DNA of 50,268 nucleotides from GCA-2716065 sp036123135 (GTDB taxonomy: Bacteria; Bacteroidota; Bacteroidia; Flavobacteriales_D; Parvicellaceae): assembly GCA_036123135.1 (NCBI GenBank), contig JAZADZ010000036.1:1-50268 (forward strand), given 5' to 3'. The position numbers and the translations under genes are program-made. The notes below the pieces were generated by a model. It saw only the letters and a program-made list of their open reading frames with translations. It was not told where the DNA came from and ran no database searches. Shown here piece by piece: positions 23,850 to 32,624 of this stretch; within the stretch, counting starts at the first letter, position 1; each line of letters starts with the position of its first letter.

Positions 23850-26398
23850 GTTTTATTGTCATCCTCTTCCTTTTTTGCCTTTCTTTTTTTCTTTTGCTTA
23901 ATTTGAATTTCTTGTTTTTTAGCATCTAGATCAATTGTGATGCTATCTCCTTCGTTAACTGTTTTTTGAATAATTTCTTCAGCAAGTGGGTCTTCGATGT
24001 ATTTTTGAATGGCCCTATTGAGTGGCCTTGCTCCAAATTTTTGATCAAAACCTTTATCTGCAATAAAATCCGTTGCTTCTTTGGTAATATCAACATTGTA
24101 ACCAAGATCAGAAATTCTATTAAAAAGTTTAGCCAACTCAATGTCAATTATCTTAAGAATATCTTCTTTACTTAGTGTATTAAATACTACAATATCATCG
24201 ATTCTATTTAGAAATTCTGGTGCAAAAGCTTTTTTTAATGCACTTTCAATTACTCCTTTTTGACTGTCTTCATGATTGTCAGTTCTTGATTTGGTTCCAA
24301 ATCCAACACCTGTTCCAAAATCTTGCAATTGTCTTGCTCCAATATTCGAAGTCATAATGATAATTGCATTTTTAAAATCTACATTTCTTCCAAGGCTGTC
24401 GGTTAGTTTACCATCGTCAAGTGCTTGCAATAAAAGGTTAAAAACATCGGGATGGGCTTTTTCGATTTCATCGAGTAAGATTATGCTGTACGGTTTACGT
24501 CTAACTTTTTCTGTTAACTGTCCACCTTCTTCATAACCAACGTAACCTGGAGGTGCACCGATTAACCTTGATACAGCAAATTTTTCCATGTATTCACTCA
24601 TGTCAATTCTTACAAGAGCATCTTGAGAATCAAATAAATATTTTGCTAAAACTTTACAAAGTTGTGTTTTTCCAACACCTGTTGGACCCAAAAAAATAAA
24701 TGAACCAACAGGTTTGTTTGGATCTTTTAATCCAGCTCTGTTTCGTTGAATGGCTTTAACAACTTTTTTTATTGCTTCATCTTGACCAATTACAGATCCC
24801 CTTAGTCCTTCTGCCATGTTGATTAGTCGACCGCTCTCTTTCTCAGCAACTTTTTGAACAGGAATTCCTGTCATCATCGCAACAACTTCGGCAACATTTT
24901 CTTCGGTAACAACTTCACGCTGGGATTTGCTCTCGTCCTCCCAGATTTTCTTAGCTTTTTCAAGTTCTTCGTTCAGTTTTCTTTCCGAGTCTCTCAATCT
25001 TGCAGCTTCTTCGTATTGCTGGCTTCTAACTACCATTACCTTTTGTTCTTTGACCTGTTCAATTTGATGTTCAATATCAATAATGTTTTTTGGAACGTTG
25101 ATGTTAGTTATGTGAACTCTAGATCCAACTTCATCCATGGCATCTATTGCTTTGTCTGGCAGAAATCGGTCTGTAATGTATCTGGATGTGAGTTTAACAC
25201 AAGACTCAATGGCATCGTCTGTATAGGAAACATTGTGATGATCTTCGTATTTTTCCTTGATGTTATTGAGAATTTGTATCGTCTCGTCAATAGAGGTTGG
25301 TTCTATTAATACCTTTTGGAAACGTCTTTCAAGTGCACCATCTTTTTCTATGTATTGACGGTATTCATCAAGAGTTGTAGCACCAATACACTGTATTTCA
25401 CCCCTTGCTAGTGCAGGTTTGAACATATTTGAAGCATCTAAGGATCCAGAGGCGCCACCTGCACCAATAATTGTATGTATTTCGTCTATAAATAATATAA
25501 TTTCAGGAGATTTAGCCAATTCATTCATTACAGCCTTCATCCTTTCTTCAAATTGACCTCTGTACTTGGTTCCAGCAACTAATGAAGCAAGATCTAATGA
25601 AATGATTCGTTTATTAAAAAGAACTCTTGAAACTTTACGCTGAACTATTCTGAGCGCCAGTCCTTCAGCAATTGCAGATTTTCCAACTCCAGGTTCACCA
25701 ATTAAAATTGGATTATTTTTTTTACGCCTTGAAAGAATTTGAGAAACGCGCTCAATTTCCTTGTCTCTTCCAACGATAGGGTCAAGTTTATCATCTTCAG
25801 CAAACTTTGTTAAATCTCGGCCAAAGTTGTCTAAAACTGGTGTGCTAGACTTGGAATCGGATGACTTTTTTGAGCTCTCACTTGAATATTCTTCTCTAGG
25901 TGGTTCATCGTCTCCAGTAGCTCCAGGTAGTTCAGATTTTGGTGGTGTTTCTTTGTATCCTTCTTCCATTAACATTTCTAATTCATCTTTTACAAGTTCG
26001 TAATCAACTTTAAATTCATTTAAAATTTTAGCAGCCAAGTTGTTTTCTTCCTTCAAAATAGAGAGCAATAGATGTTCAGTTCCAATCATATTGCTTTTGA
26101 AAAGTTTTGCTTCTAGGTAAGTTATTTTAAGCACTTTTTCTGCTTGTTTTAGTAAAGGGATATTGCCAGCAGCAATATTTTTTGAAGTACCTAGTTCAAG
26201 CTTAGATTCTAATTTCTTCCTAAGTTCTTTGGTATCAACACCAGATGACACAATCATTTTTACTGCTACACCTTCACCTTCTCGGATGATACCAAGAAGT
26301 AAGTGTTCTACTCCGATGTAGTCATGACCTAGACGCATGGCTTCCTCTCGGCTGTAGCTTATAACATCTTTTACTCTGGGTGAAAATTTAGCATCCAT
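23837..26398 (-). CDS. clpC: ATP-dependent Clp protease ATP-binding subunit ClpC
   Basis: The 853-residue AAA+ unfoldase has a doubled Clp N-domain (1-145) and a D1 module with Walker A GEPGVGKS (234-241) and Walker B ILFIDEIH. A UVR-like middle segment follows (QQYEEAARLRDSE, about 460-472), then a D2 module with GPTGVGKT (571-578) and LLDEIE. VGF near 698-700 fits the ClpP-docking loop. It unfolds substrates for ClpP. The C-terminus is Lys/Glu-rich. A longer frame starts at 26437, but its 13 extra hydrophobic residues are not family-like. A TATATTTG element lies over that start, so MDAKFSPRVK at 26398 is chosen. It overlaps the rhomboid gene by 13 bases in antisense. Confidence 0.96.
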   Translation of the reverse strand: MDAKFSPRVKDVISYSREEAMRLGHDYIGVEHLLLGIIREGEGVAVKMIVSSGVDTKELRKKLESKLELGTSKNIAAGNIPLLKQAEKVLKITYLEAKLFKSNMIGTEHLLLSILKEENNLAAKILNEFKVDYELVKDELEMLMEEGYKETPPKSELPGATGDDEPPREEYSSESSKKSSDSKSSTPVLDNFGRDLTKFAEDDKLDPIVGRDKEIERVSQILSRRKKNNPILIGEPGVGKSAIAEGLALRIVQRKVSRVLFNKRIISLDLASLVAGTKYRGQFEERMKAVMNELAKSPEIILFIDEIHTIIGAGGASGSLDASNMFKPALARGEIQCIGATTLDEYRQYIEKDGALERRFQKVLIEPTSIDETIQILNNIKEKYEDHHNVSYTDDAIESCVKLTSRYITDRFLPDKAIDAMDEVGSRVHITNINVPKNIIDIEHQIEQVKEQKVMVVRSQQYEEAARLRDSERKLNEELEKAKKIWEDESKSQREVVTEENVAEVVAMMTGIPVQKVAEKESGRLINMAEGLRGSVIGQDEAIKKVVKAIQRNRAGLKDPNKPVGSFIFLGPTGVGKTQLCKVLAKYLFDSQDALVRIDMSEYMEKFAVSRLIGAPPGYVGYEEGGQLTEKVRRKPYSIILLDEIEKAHPDVFNLLLQALDDGKLTDSLGRNVDFKNAIIIMTSNIGARQLQDFGTGVGFGTKSRTDNHEDSQKGVIESALKKAFAPEFLNRIDDIVVFNTLSKEDILKIIDIELAKLFNRISDLGYNVDITKEATDFIADKGFDQKFGARPLNRAIQKYIEDPLAEEIIQKTVNEGDSITIDLDAKKQEIQIKQKKKRKAKKEEDDNKTQSK

Positions 26399-26434
26399 AA
26401 TTATGGGATAAACATACAAATAAAGAATCAATAT

Positions 26435-26442
26435 CAAATATA
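26435..26442 (-). promoter_or_regulatory. -7 promoter-like element for clpC
   Basis: Minus-strand TATATTTG matches TAnnTTTG exactly. Two TTG triplets lie upstream (26473-26468), 25 bases before it, slightly longer than the usual spacing. The element is 36 bases from the clpC ATG at 26398 and argues against the longer start at 26437. Confidence 0.45.
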
Positions 26443-26598
26443 TTGTAGTACTTTAAAAAAAGGTTCTCAACAATTTTGAATTTTCGCACAGAATTTTGTG
26501 GATAAATACTTCGATTTCAGCCCAACTAATCTCTGTAGAATTGGTATTTTCGAACATTACAATTTTTGTATTTAAAATTTAAAAAATAATACACAAAC

Positions 26599-29199
26599 AT
26601 GGCTGAAGAAAGAGGTGAAAGAATACTTCCCGTTAGCATTGAAGATGAAATGAAAACTGCTTACATCGATTACTCGATGTCAGTTATTGTTTCAAGAGCC
26701 CTTCCTGATGTTCGAGATGGGTTGAAACCAGTACATAGAAGAGTACTTTATGGAATGCAAGAGCTTGGAGTTCGTGCTAGCAGCTCATACAAAAAGTCTG
26801 CTAGAATTGTTGGTGAAGTACTTGGAAAATATCATCCTCATGGTGATTCTTCTGTATACGATACCATGGTTCGTATGGCGCAAGATTGGTCTTTAAGGTA
26901 TCCACTTGTTGATGGTCAAGGTAATTTTGGTTCTGTTGACGGCGACAGCCCTGCAGCTATGCGTTATACAGAAGCCAAATTAAAACGCGCTGCTGAAGAA
27001 TTACTGTCAGATTTAGATAAAGATACCGTTGATTTTTCTCCAAATTTCGATGATTCTCTTTTTGAACCCACTGTTCTTCCTACAAGAATTCCTAATTTGT
27101 TGGTCAATGGAGCCTCTGGCATTGCTGTTGGTATGGCAACTAACATGGCACCTCACAACTTAAGTGAAGTTGTTGATGGAACAATAGCTTACATCGATAA
27201 TAGAGAAATTGATGTTGAAGGTTTGATGCAATTTATAAAGGCACCTGACTTTCCTACCGGCGGAATTATCTATGGTTATGAAGGTGTCAAGAATGCTTTT
27301 GAAACTGGCAAAGGAAGAATTGTAATGAGAGCAAAGGCTACAATTGAAGAAATTCGTGAAGGCAGAGAAGCAATAATTGTAACTGAAATACCTTACCAGG
27401 TAAATAAAGCTGATATGATTGCTAAAACTGCCAGTTTAGTTCATGAAGGTAAAATTGCAGGGATTTCAGAACTTCGAGATGAATCAGACCGAACCGGTAT
27501 GCGAATTGTGTACGAAATCAAAAGGGATGCAATTCCAAACGTAGTACTAAACAAATTATACAAGTATACTTCCTTACAAACCTCATTTTCAGTTAATAAT
27601 ATTGCTTTAGTTAAAGGTAGGCCAATGATGCTAACCCTAAAGGATATGATTGTTGAGTTTGTTGATCACAGGCATGAGGTAGTTGTAAGAAGAACTAAAT
27701 ATGAATTAAAAAAAGCAGAAGAAAGAGCGCATATTCTTGAGGGATTAATTATTGCTTCAGATAATATTGATGAAGTCATAGCTTTAATAAGAGCATCAAA
27801 AAGTCCTGACGAAGCAAGAGAAAAATTAATTAAGCGATTCAAGCTAACTGAAATACAGTCTAGAGCAATTGTAGAAATGAGACTTAGACAACTCACAGGT
27901 CTTGAACAGGACAAACTTAGAGCTGAATACGACTCACTAATACAATTGATTAAAGAGTTAAATGAGATATTAAATGATGAAGGCAAAAGAATGCAAATCA
28001 TCAAAGATGAACTTACTGAAGTCAAAGAGAAGTATGGTGACGAAAGAAGATCAGTAATTGAATATTCAGCAAATGAGATGAGTATTGAGGATTTAATTCC
28101 TAACGAAGAAGTTGCTGTTACAATCTCTCATGCTGGATACATCAAGCGTACCAATTTATCCGAGTACAAAGTTCAAAACAGAGGAGGAGTAGGATCTAAA
28201 GGGTCAACTACTCGAGATAACGATTTTTTAGAAGAATTATTTGTAGCGACCAACCACAATTGGTTACTTATTTTTACTGAAAAGGGAAAGTGTTTTTGGA
28301 TGAGAATTTTTGAAGTTCCTGAGGGTTCAAAAACATCAAAAGGAAGAGCAATCCAAAACCTAATCAATATAGAACAAGATGATAAAATCAAGGCCTATGT
28401 TGTGGTTAAAGACATTAAGAATCAAGAGTACCTAAAACGTCCTGCAACACAGCAAGATATTGACAATGGATTTGCTGAATCTATCGATGATTTAGTTGAT
28501 CGATACTACATTGTAATGTGTACAAAAAAGGGCGTTGTTAAAAAGACTAGTTTAGAATCCTATTCCAGACCTCGAACCAATGGAATTAATGCCATAAGTA
28601 TTCGAGAGGGTGATGAATTGTTGGAAGCTAGATTAACCAATGGAAGTAATGAAATTCTTATGGCCATCAAATCTGGACGTGCAATTCGATTCAATGAGAC
28701 CAAGGTTCGCCCAATGGGACGTACAGCATCTGGTGTAAGAGGAATCACCTTAACACAAGAAAACGACGAAGTTATTGGCATGGTATGCGTAGAGGATTTT
28801 TCCAAAACCATACTTGTAGTTTCTGAATATGGATATGGAAAGCGTACTTATTTAAATGACCCAGAAACCGATGAAACAATATATCGAGTTACAAATAGAG
28901 GAGGTAAAGGAGTAAAAACCCTAAATGTAACGGATAAAACTGGCAATCTAGTAGCAATGAAGGTAGTAACTGATGAAGATGACTTAATGATCATTAACAA
29001 GTCTGGAATTGCCATTCGAATGCATGTTGCAGATTTGAGGACTCAAGGAAGAGCTACACAGGGTGTTAAACTAATAAATCTAAAAGGTAAAGATCAAATC
29101 GCTGCTGTTGCAAAAGTTGAATCTGACGACGAAGACGAAAACTTTGATGAGAATTCAGATCAAAATGGCAAAGAAATTGATACTGACACTACTGAATAA
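26599..29199 (+). CDS. gyrA: DNA gyrase subunit A
   Basis: The 866-residue protein has the catalytic breakage-reunion domain: DYSMSVIVSRALPDVRDGLKPVHRR split near 24-48, HPHGDSSVYDTMVRMAQ (79-95), and the DNA-linking Tyr at 123 in AAMRYTEAKL. A C-terminal DNA-wrapping propeller begins with the GyrA-box-like QNRGGVGSKG near 530. It forms A2B2 with GyrB and introduces negative supercoils. S84 and D88, equivalent to the fluoroquinolone-contact Ser83 and Asp87 of E. coli, are the wild-type residues. The acidic tail (DDEDENFDENSD) is typical. ClpC is divergent upstream; a TPR gene follows after 33 bases. Confidence 0.97.
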   Translation: MAEERGERILPVSIEDEMKTAYIDYSMSVIVSRALPDVRDGLKPVHRRVLYGMQELGVRASSSYKKSARIVGEVLGKYHPHGDSSVYDTMVRMAQDWSLRYPLVDGQGNFGSVDGDSPAAMRYTEAKLKRAAEELLSDLDKDTVDFSPNFDDSLFEPTVLPTRIPNLLVNGASGIAVGMATNMAPHNLSEVVDGTIAYIDNREIDVEGLMQFIKAPDFPTGGIIYGYEGVKNAFETGKGRIVMRAKATIEEIREGREAIIVTEIPYQVNKADMIAKTASLVHEGKIAGISELRDESDRTGMRIVYEIKRDAIPNVVLNKLYKYTSLQTSFSVNNIALVKGRPMMLTLKDMIVEFVDHRHEVVVRRTKYELKKAEERAHILEGLIIASDNIDEVIALIRASKSPDEAREKLIKRFKLTEIQSRAIVEMRLRQLTGLEQDKLRAEYDSLIQLIKELNEILNDEGKRMQIIKDELTEVKEKYGDERRSVIEYSANEMSIEDLIPNEEVAVTISHAGYIKRTNLSEYKVQNRGGVGSKGSTTRDNDFLEELFVATNHNWLLIFTEKGKCFWMRIFEVPEGSKTSKGRAIQNLINIEQDDKIKAYVVVKDIKNQEYLKRPATQQDIDNGFAESIDDLVDRYYIVMCTKKGVVKKTSLESYSRPRTNGINAISIREGDELLEARLTNGSNEILMAIKSGRAIRFNETKVRPMGRTASGVRGITLTQENDEVIGMVCVEDFSKTILVVSEYGYGKRTYLNDPETDETIYRVTNRGGKGVKTLNVTDKTGNLVAMKVVTDEDDLMIINKSGIAIRMHVADLRTQGRATQGVKLINLKGKDQIAAVAKVESDDEDENFDENSDQNGKEIDTDTTE

Positions 29200-29232
29200 T
29201 ACTTACTTTTATATTTTTTTTAAAATTTAATC

Positions 29233-30519
29233 ATGAAAAAGATAACCTTCCTTTTTAGCATTTTGCTAATTACCAGCTCATCAATTCTTGGACAAAAGTT
29301 TCAGCTTACTGAAGCTGCAACTGAATACAAAAATAATTTTAGCCAAGCTTGGATGATGCAGCCCGACAAAATGGGACAAAATAAATCTACTCTTCAGAAA
29401 GCCAAAAAGGCCATTGATGAATGTTACAACAAGCAACTTGAAACTCCTTTTACAAAACCAAAGGACGTTGCAAAGATGTACTACTACAGGGGAATGATTT
29501 ATTTAGATTACACCATGATGGCAGCAATGGATGTAGAATTAATGTCTGAGCTCAAAACTATGGATGAACAAACCATTCGTGATGCTTCCGTAGGATCTTT
29601 AAAGAAATGTATGGAATTGGACTCAAGAGGTGAGTGGAAAGATCAAATTTCGGCCAAAGTGAACATGCTAAGAAGTACAATGATCAACGGAGGTGTTGAA
29701 ATGTTTCAGCAAGAAAATTACGAGGCTGCATTTCAAGCGTTTTCTGGAGCTGTCGAAATTTATTCTGTAATGGGTGCTCCTGACACATTAGCGATGGTTA
29801 ATGCTGCACTTGCTGCAGAACGAAATAAAGATTATGACAATGCAAAAAAATACTATCAAATGTGTGCCGACAACAATTATGGAAATGGAGCAGAAATGTA
29901 CGTATCCATGATTCGTGTTTTGAATGCAAAAAATGATAGTACTACAAAAAATGCAATTTTAGAGGTCATAGATGCTGGAATTAAACAATTTCCTAATGAT
30001 TATACACTTAATGTTGAGGAATTTAATTTCTGGTATTCAAATGGCGACAACGAAAAAGCACAAGCTGCGCTTCAAAAGGCAGTTGAATCAGACCCTGATA
30101 ATCATATTCTACATTTCAATATAGGAGTTGTATTTGACAACATGTCTGCAGCAGCTCATAAAGAAAAAAATCACGATGATGCTTTTCTATTCATGGACAA
30201 ATCAATTGAATCTTATAAATCTGCAATCGAAATAAAACCCGATTATGGAGATGCATTTTTTAATCTAGGAGCATTATACTACAACCAATCCATTGAAGTT
30301 CAATCACTTGCTCAAGATTTAGATGGAGAACAATACGATACACAAGTCGCAAGAGCTGATCAAATGATGAAAGATGCCCTACCTTTTTTGGAGAAGTCAC
30401 ACGAACTTACTCCTAAGGATGTTTCTACACTCACTGTTCTTAAAAGTATATACTTGAACCTTTCAATGAACGATCAGTACAAAGAGGCTGATACCAAATT
30501 AAAAGCACTTGGTCAATAA
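29233..30519 (+). CDS. Secreted tetratricopeptide repeat protein
   Basis: The 428-residue protein has a signal peptide (about 1-20, ending SSSILGQ). TPR-like helix pairs follow, clearest at AFQAFSGAVEIYSVMGAPD, NAALAAERNKDYDNAKKYYQMC, KAQAALQKAVESDPDNHILHFNIGVVFDNM and IESYKSAIEIKPDYGDAFFNLGALYYNQS. TPR arrays mediate protein-protein contacts; the location is probably periplasmic. A secreted TPR gene directly downstream of gyrA is, to my recollection, a recurring arrangement in Bacteroidetes. No partner can be named from the sequence. A DUF2797 gene follows after 9 bases. Confidence 0.85.
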   Translation: MKKITFLFSILLITSSSILGQKFQLTEAATEYKNNFSQAWMMQPDKMGQNKSTLQKAKKAIDECYNKQLETPFTKPKDVAKMYYYRGMIYLDYTMMAAMDVELMSELKTMDEQTIRDASVGSLKKCMELDSRGEWKDQISAKVNMLRSTMINGGVEMFQQENYEAAFQAFSGAVEIYSVMGAPDTLAMVNAALAAERNKDYDNAKKYYQMCADNNYGNGAEMYVSMIRVLNAKNDSTTKNAILEVIDAGIKQFPNDYTLNVEEFNFWYSNGDNEKAQAALQKAVESDPDNHILHFNIGVVFDNMSAAAHKEKNHDDAFLFMDKSIESYKSAIEIKPDYGDAFFNLGALYYNQSIEVQSLAQDLDGEQYDTQVARADQMMKDALPFLEKSHELTPKDVSTLTVLKSIYLNLSMNDQYKEADTKLKALGQ

Positions 30520-30528
30520 ATAATTGAC

Positions 30529-31335
30529 ATGATTTACACTGGAAATATTCGCAAAATGCGAACAGATCTCGGTGACGAAGTCAATTACACACTTCCTCTT
30601 TTTGATAATCTTTCAAGCAATCATTTTATTAGTATGAACCATTACATTGGTTCAATGCTTAAAATTACTTTTCAAGGACAAATTAATTGTGTAGTAACAG
30701 GAAAAAAAATAAAAAAAACCTACGGTGAAGGAATGTGCTTTGATGCTTGGAAGAATTCACCACTTGCAGTTGAAAGTATCATTCGTCCTGAACTAAGCAG
30801 AATACATGAGGGAATTGCGCTGAGAGATGAAAAATGGGAAACTGAGCATCACCTTCAACCTCATTATGTTTACTTAACCAAAACCGCTGGAATTAAAGTT
30901 GGTGTAACTAGAGCAACAAATATCCCATTTAGATGGATTGATCAAGGTGCAGTGGAGGGTCTTGTAATAGCTGAAACTCCTTACAGGCAAGCAGCTGGTT
31001 TAATTGAGGTTGCGTTGAAACAACACATTTCCGATAGAACCAATTGGAGAAAGATGCTTACCAATGACATCGTCCAGGATACATTAGAATCTACAGCAAA
31101 TCTTTTAATGGACAAAATTCCTGAAGAACTCAAAGAATATATCGTATACAGAGATAAGACAATCATTAACTTTCCAGTTCTATCTTATCCAGAAAAAGTA
31201 AGTTCGTTAAAACTAGAAAAAACTCCAATCATTGAGGAAAAGCTAATTGGAATAAAAGGGCAATACCTCATTTTTGAACATGGAAAGGTGATTAATTTAA
31301 GAAGTCATGCTGGATATCTTGTAAGCATTGAATGA
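30529..31335 (+). CDS. DUF2797 domain protein
   Basis: The 268-residue protein matches the DUF2797 pattern. It begins MIYTGNIRKMRTDLGDEVNY and has a C-V-x-T-G-K-K-I-K-K-T-Y-G-E-G-x-C-F segment, where two cysteines (in INCVVTGKK and GEGMCFDAW) could help bind a metal. It continues HYVYLTKTAGIKVGVTR and IPFRWIDQGAVEGLVIAETP, the most conserved block, then YRQAAGLIEVALKQHISDRTNWRKML. The latter half resembles GIY-YIG-like nuclease proteins in its KVGVTR and RxIDQGA elements; that is a loose similarity. No function is established that I know of. It is 9 bases behind the TPR gene, and 187 bases follow before the next gene. Confidence 0.82.
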   Translation: MIYTGNIRKMRTDLGDEVNYTLPLFDNLSSNHFISMNHYIGSMLKITFQGQINCVVTGKKIKKTYGEGMCFDAWKNSPLAVESIIRPELSRIHEGIALRDEKWETEHHLQPHYVYLTKTAGIKVGVTRATNIPFRWIDQGAVEGLVIAETPYRQAAGLIEVALKQHISDRTNWRKMLTNDIVQDTLESTANLLMDKIPEELKEYIVYRDKTIINFPVLSYPEKVSSLKLEKTPIIEEKLIGIKGQYLIFEHGKVINLRSHAGYLVSIE

Positions 31336-31522
31336 GCGGATGATATGTAGCGAATAAAAATCTTAAGTTTTCAGAAGCATCAAAGACAATTAAATTAAGA
31401 ATAGTTATCACATCACTTTAGGATCAAGTACCAAATTAGGACAATCGGGTTTATGAAATTTTTTATCCCTCATATTTTCTAAAATGTTTATATTTATCTG
31501 ATATAATGCTAAAATTAGAACT

Positions 31523-32161
31523 ATGGCTTTCTACGTTAGATTAAAAAAGTTTTTTCAAAAACATGATCCAGACCGTTTATATATGGTTAAAAAAATTGTC
31601 CGCAATTTTGCAGCCCAAGAGGATGATGTAATGGCTAGACTAGAAGAAATCTATTCAAGTGGAGGTCCTTCAAAACTTTCTCCTTCAAAAATTAAATCAT
31701 CTCCAATTTCTTCTTTAGAAGACTCTACTGTAGATTCAAGTTCGATTTCACATGATATTGAACAACAATCATCAGAAAATCTTGAGACAGAACAACCAAA
31801 AAAGAAATCTAAAAAGAAGCTCATCCTATTAGTGTTTGTTGTTATTATTTTAGCTATTGGTGCATATTTTGGATACACTATGTTTTTTAGTTCTAACGAT
31901 CATGGTACTCACGATGATCATGAAGACACTGCAAAGCATCAAGAGCATTCAACCGACCAGCACAGCACAATTACAGCCGAAGAAACCATTGTTGCTGAAA
32001 AAGAAATAAGTGTTGAACCAGTTATTGTTGATTCCATCCTTTCTGCTGATTCTTTGTCAACTAAATCTGATTCACTAACCAATTCTTTTGATGACGCTGA
32101 CTCTTCATCAAATGCCACCACTATTGAAGCAGTTGAAGCCATAAATGCAATAGGACGTTAA
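31523..32161 (+). CDS. Single-pass membrane protein of unknown function
   Basis: The 212-residue protein has a basic N-terminal helix region (FYVRLKKFFQKHDPDRLYMVKKIV, shown in part), EDDVMARLEEIYSSGG, and a Ser-rich acidic linker. A Lys-rich stop KKKSKKKLILL leads into one membrane helix (about 98-120). The extracytoplasmic tail is rich in Ser, Asp, Glu and Thr, with a His cluster (NDHGTHDDHEDTAKHQEHSTDQH). The topology is cytoplasmic start and disordered periplasmic end. The His/Asp cluster could bind metal, but nothing proves it. No family recognised. The 187-base gap upstream (31336-31522) holds no ORF or RNA I can support. It converges on the gene at 32166 with 4 bases between. Confidence 0.7.
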   Translation: MAFYVRLKKFFQKHDPDRLYMVKKIVRNFAAQEDDVMARLEEIYSSGGPSKLSPSKIKSSPISSLEDSTVDSSSISHDIEQQSSENLETEQPKKKSKKKLILLVFVVIILAIGAYFGYTMFFSSNDHGTHDDHEDTAKHQEHSTDQHSTITAEETIVAEKEISVEPVIVDSILSADSLSTKSDSLTNSFDDADSSSNATTIEAVEAINAIGR

Positions 32162-32165
32162 ATGA

Positions 32166-32624
32166 TTATGGATTTAGCTTGTGTGGGTCTTTATAGTTAT
32201 CCTCAATTTCATCCTTAATTATTTCCATTTCTAAAGCAATTGCTAAAAGCAAAGGATCTTTAATCCTTAAAAACTTTTTGGATTCAATGTAGCTGTCGGC
32301 AGCTTTTCCCATGTGAAAAAGAAAATCAAATTTTAATTTTTTTAGCCAGAAGAGTGCTTTTTCATCACCCTCTGCACCGTTTATTAGTGCTAAAAGATGC
32401 GGATATCCATTTTCAAACAACCAGTTTTTGGCTTTATAATCGTTTCTCAAAGCATGACAAAAGATGCCTAATTCTTTGTAGCCATTGGAAATTAACCAGG
32501 TTTCAATTTTTTTATTTCCTTTAATGGCTTCTTTCCAAGCAATTAGAATTTTTGGAGGATATGAAATAGTTTTTAGCACAGTTTTCTTAGCACTATTTTT
32601 AGACCATTTTGACATTTTACTCAA
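32166..32624 (-). CDS. Hypothetical protein coupled to methylmalonyl-CoA mutase
   Basis: A 152-residue soluble, mostly helical protein with a basic start (MSKMSKWSKNSAKK). Short repeating motifs follow: IETWLISNGYKELGIFCHAL, KNWLFENGYPHLLALINGAEGD and KALFWLKKLKFDFLFHMGKAAD. These look like three copies of a W-L-x(2)-(N/K)-G-Y-type helical unit of about 30-40 residues. I do not recognise a family. The ATG lies inside the end of the mutase large subunit gene (8-base overlap), so it is probably translated with it. A role in assembly or protection of the mutase is possible but unproven; known MeaB/ArgK GTPase motifs are absent. Confidence 0.7.
   Translation of the reverse strand: MSKMSKWSKNSAKKTVLKTISYPPKILIAWKEAIKGNKKIETWLISNGYKELGIFCHALRNDYKAKNWLFENGYPHLLALINGAEGDEKALFWLKKLKFDFLFHMGKAADSYIESKKFLRIKDPLLLAIALEMEIIKDEIEDNYKDPHKLNP

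Noticed and set aside
24854..25309. Open frame of 151 codons on the plus strand inside clpC
   Set aside because: It is antisense to highly conserved AAA+ sequence, its product is low-complexity (Phe, Asn and Ser rich), and no initiation context is evident.
26399..26437. Longer ClpC start adding 13 residues
   Set aside because: The extra residues are hydrophobic and not family-like, and the -7-like element lies across that start.
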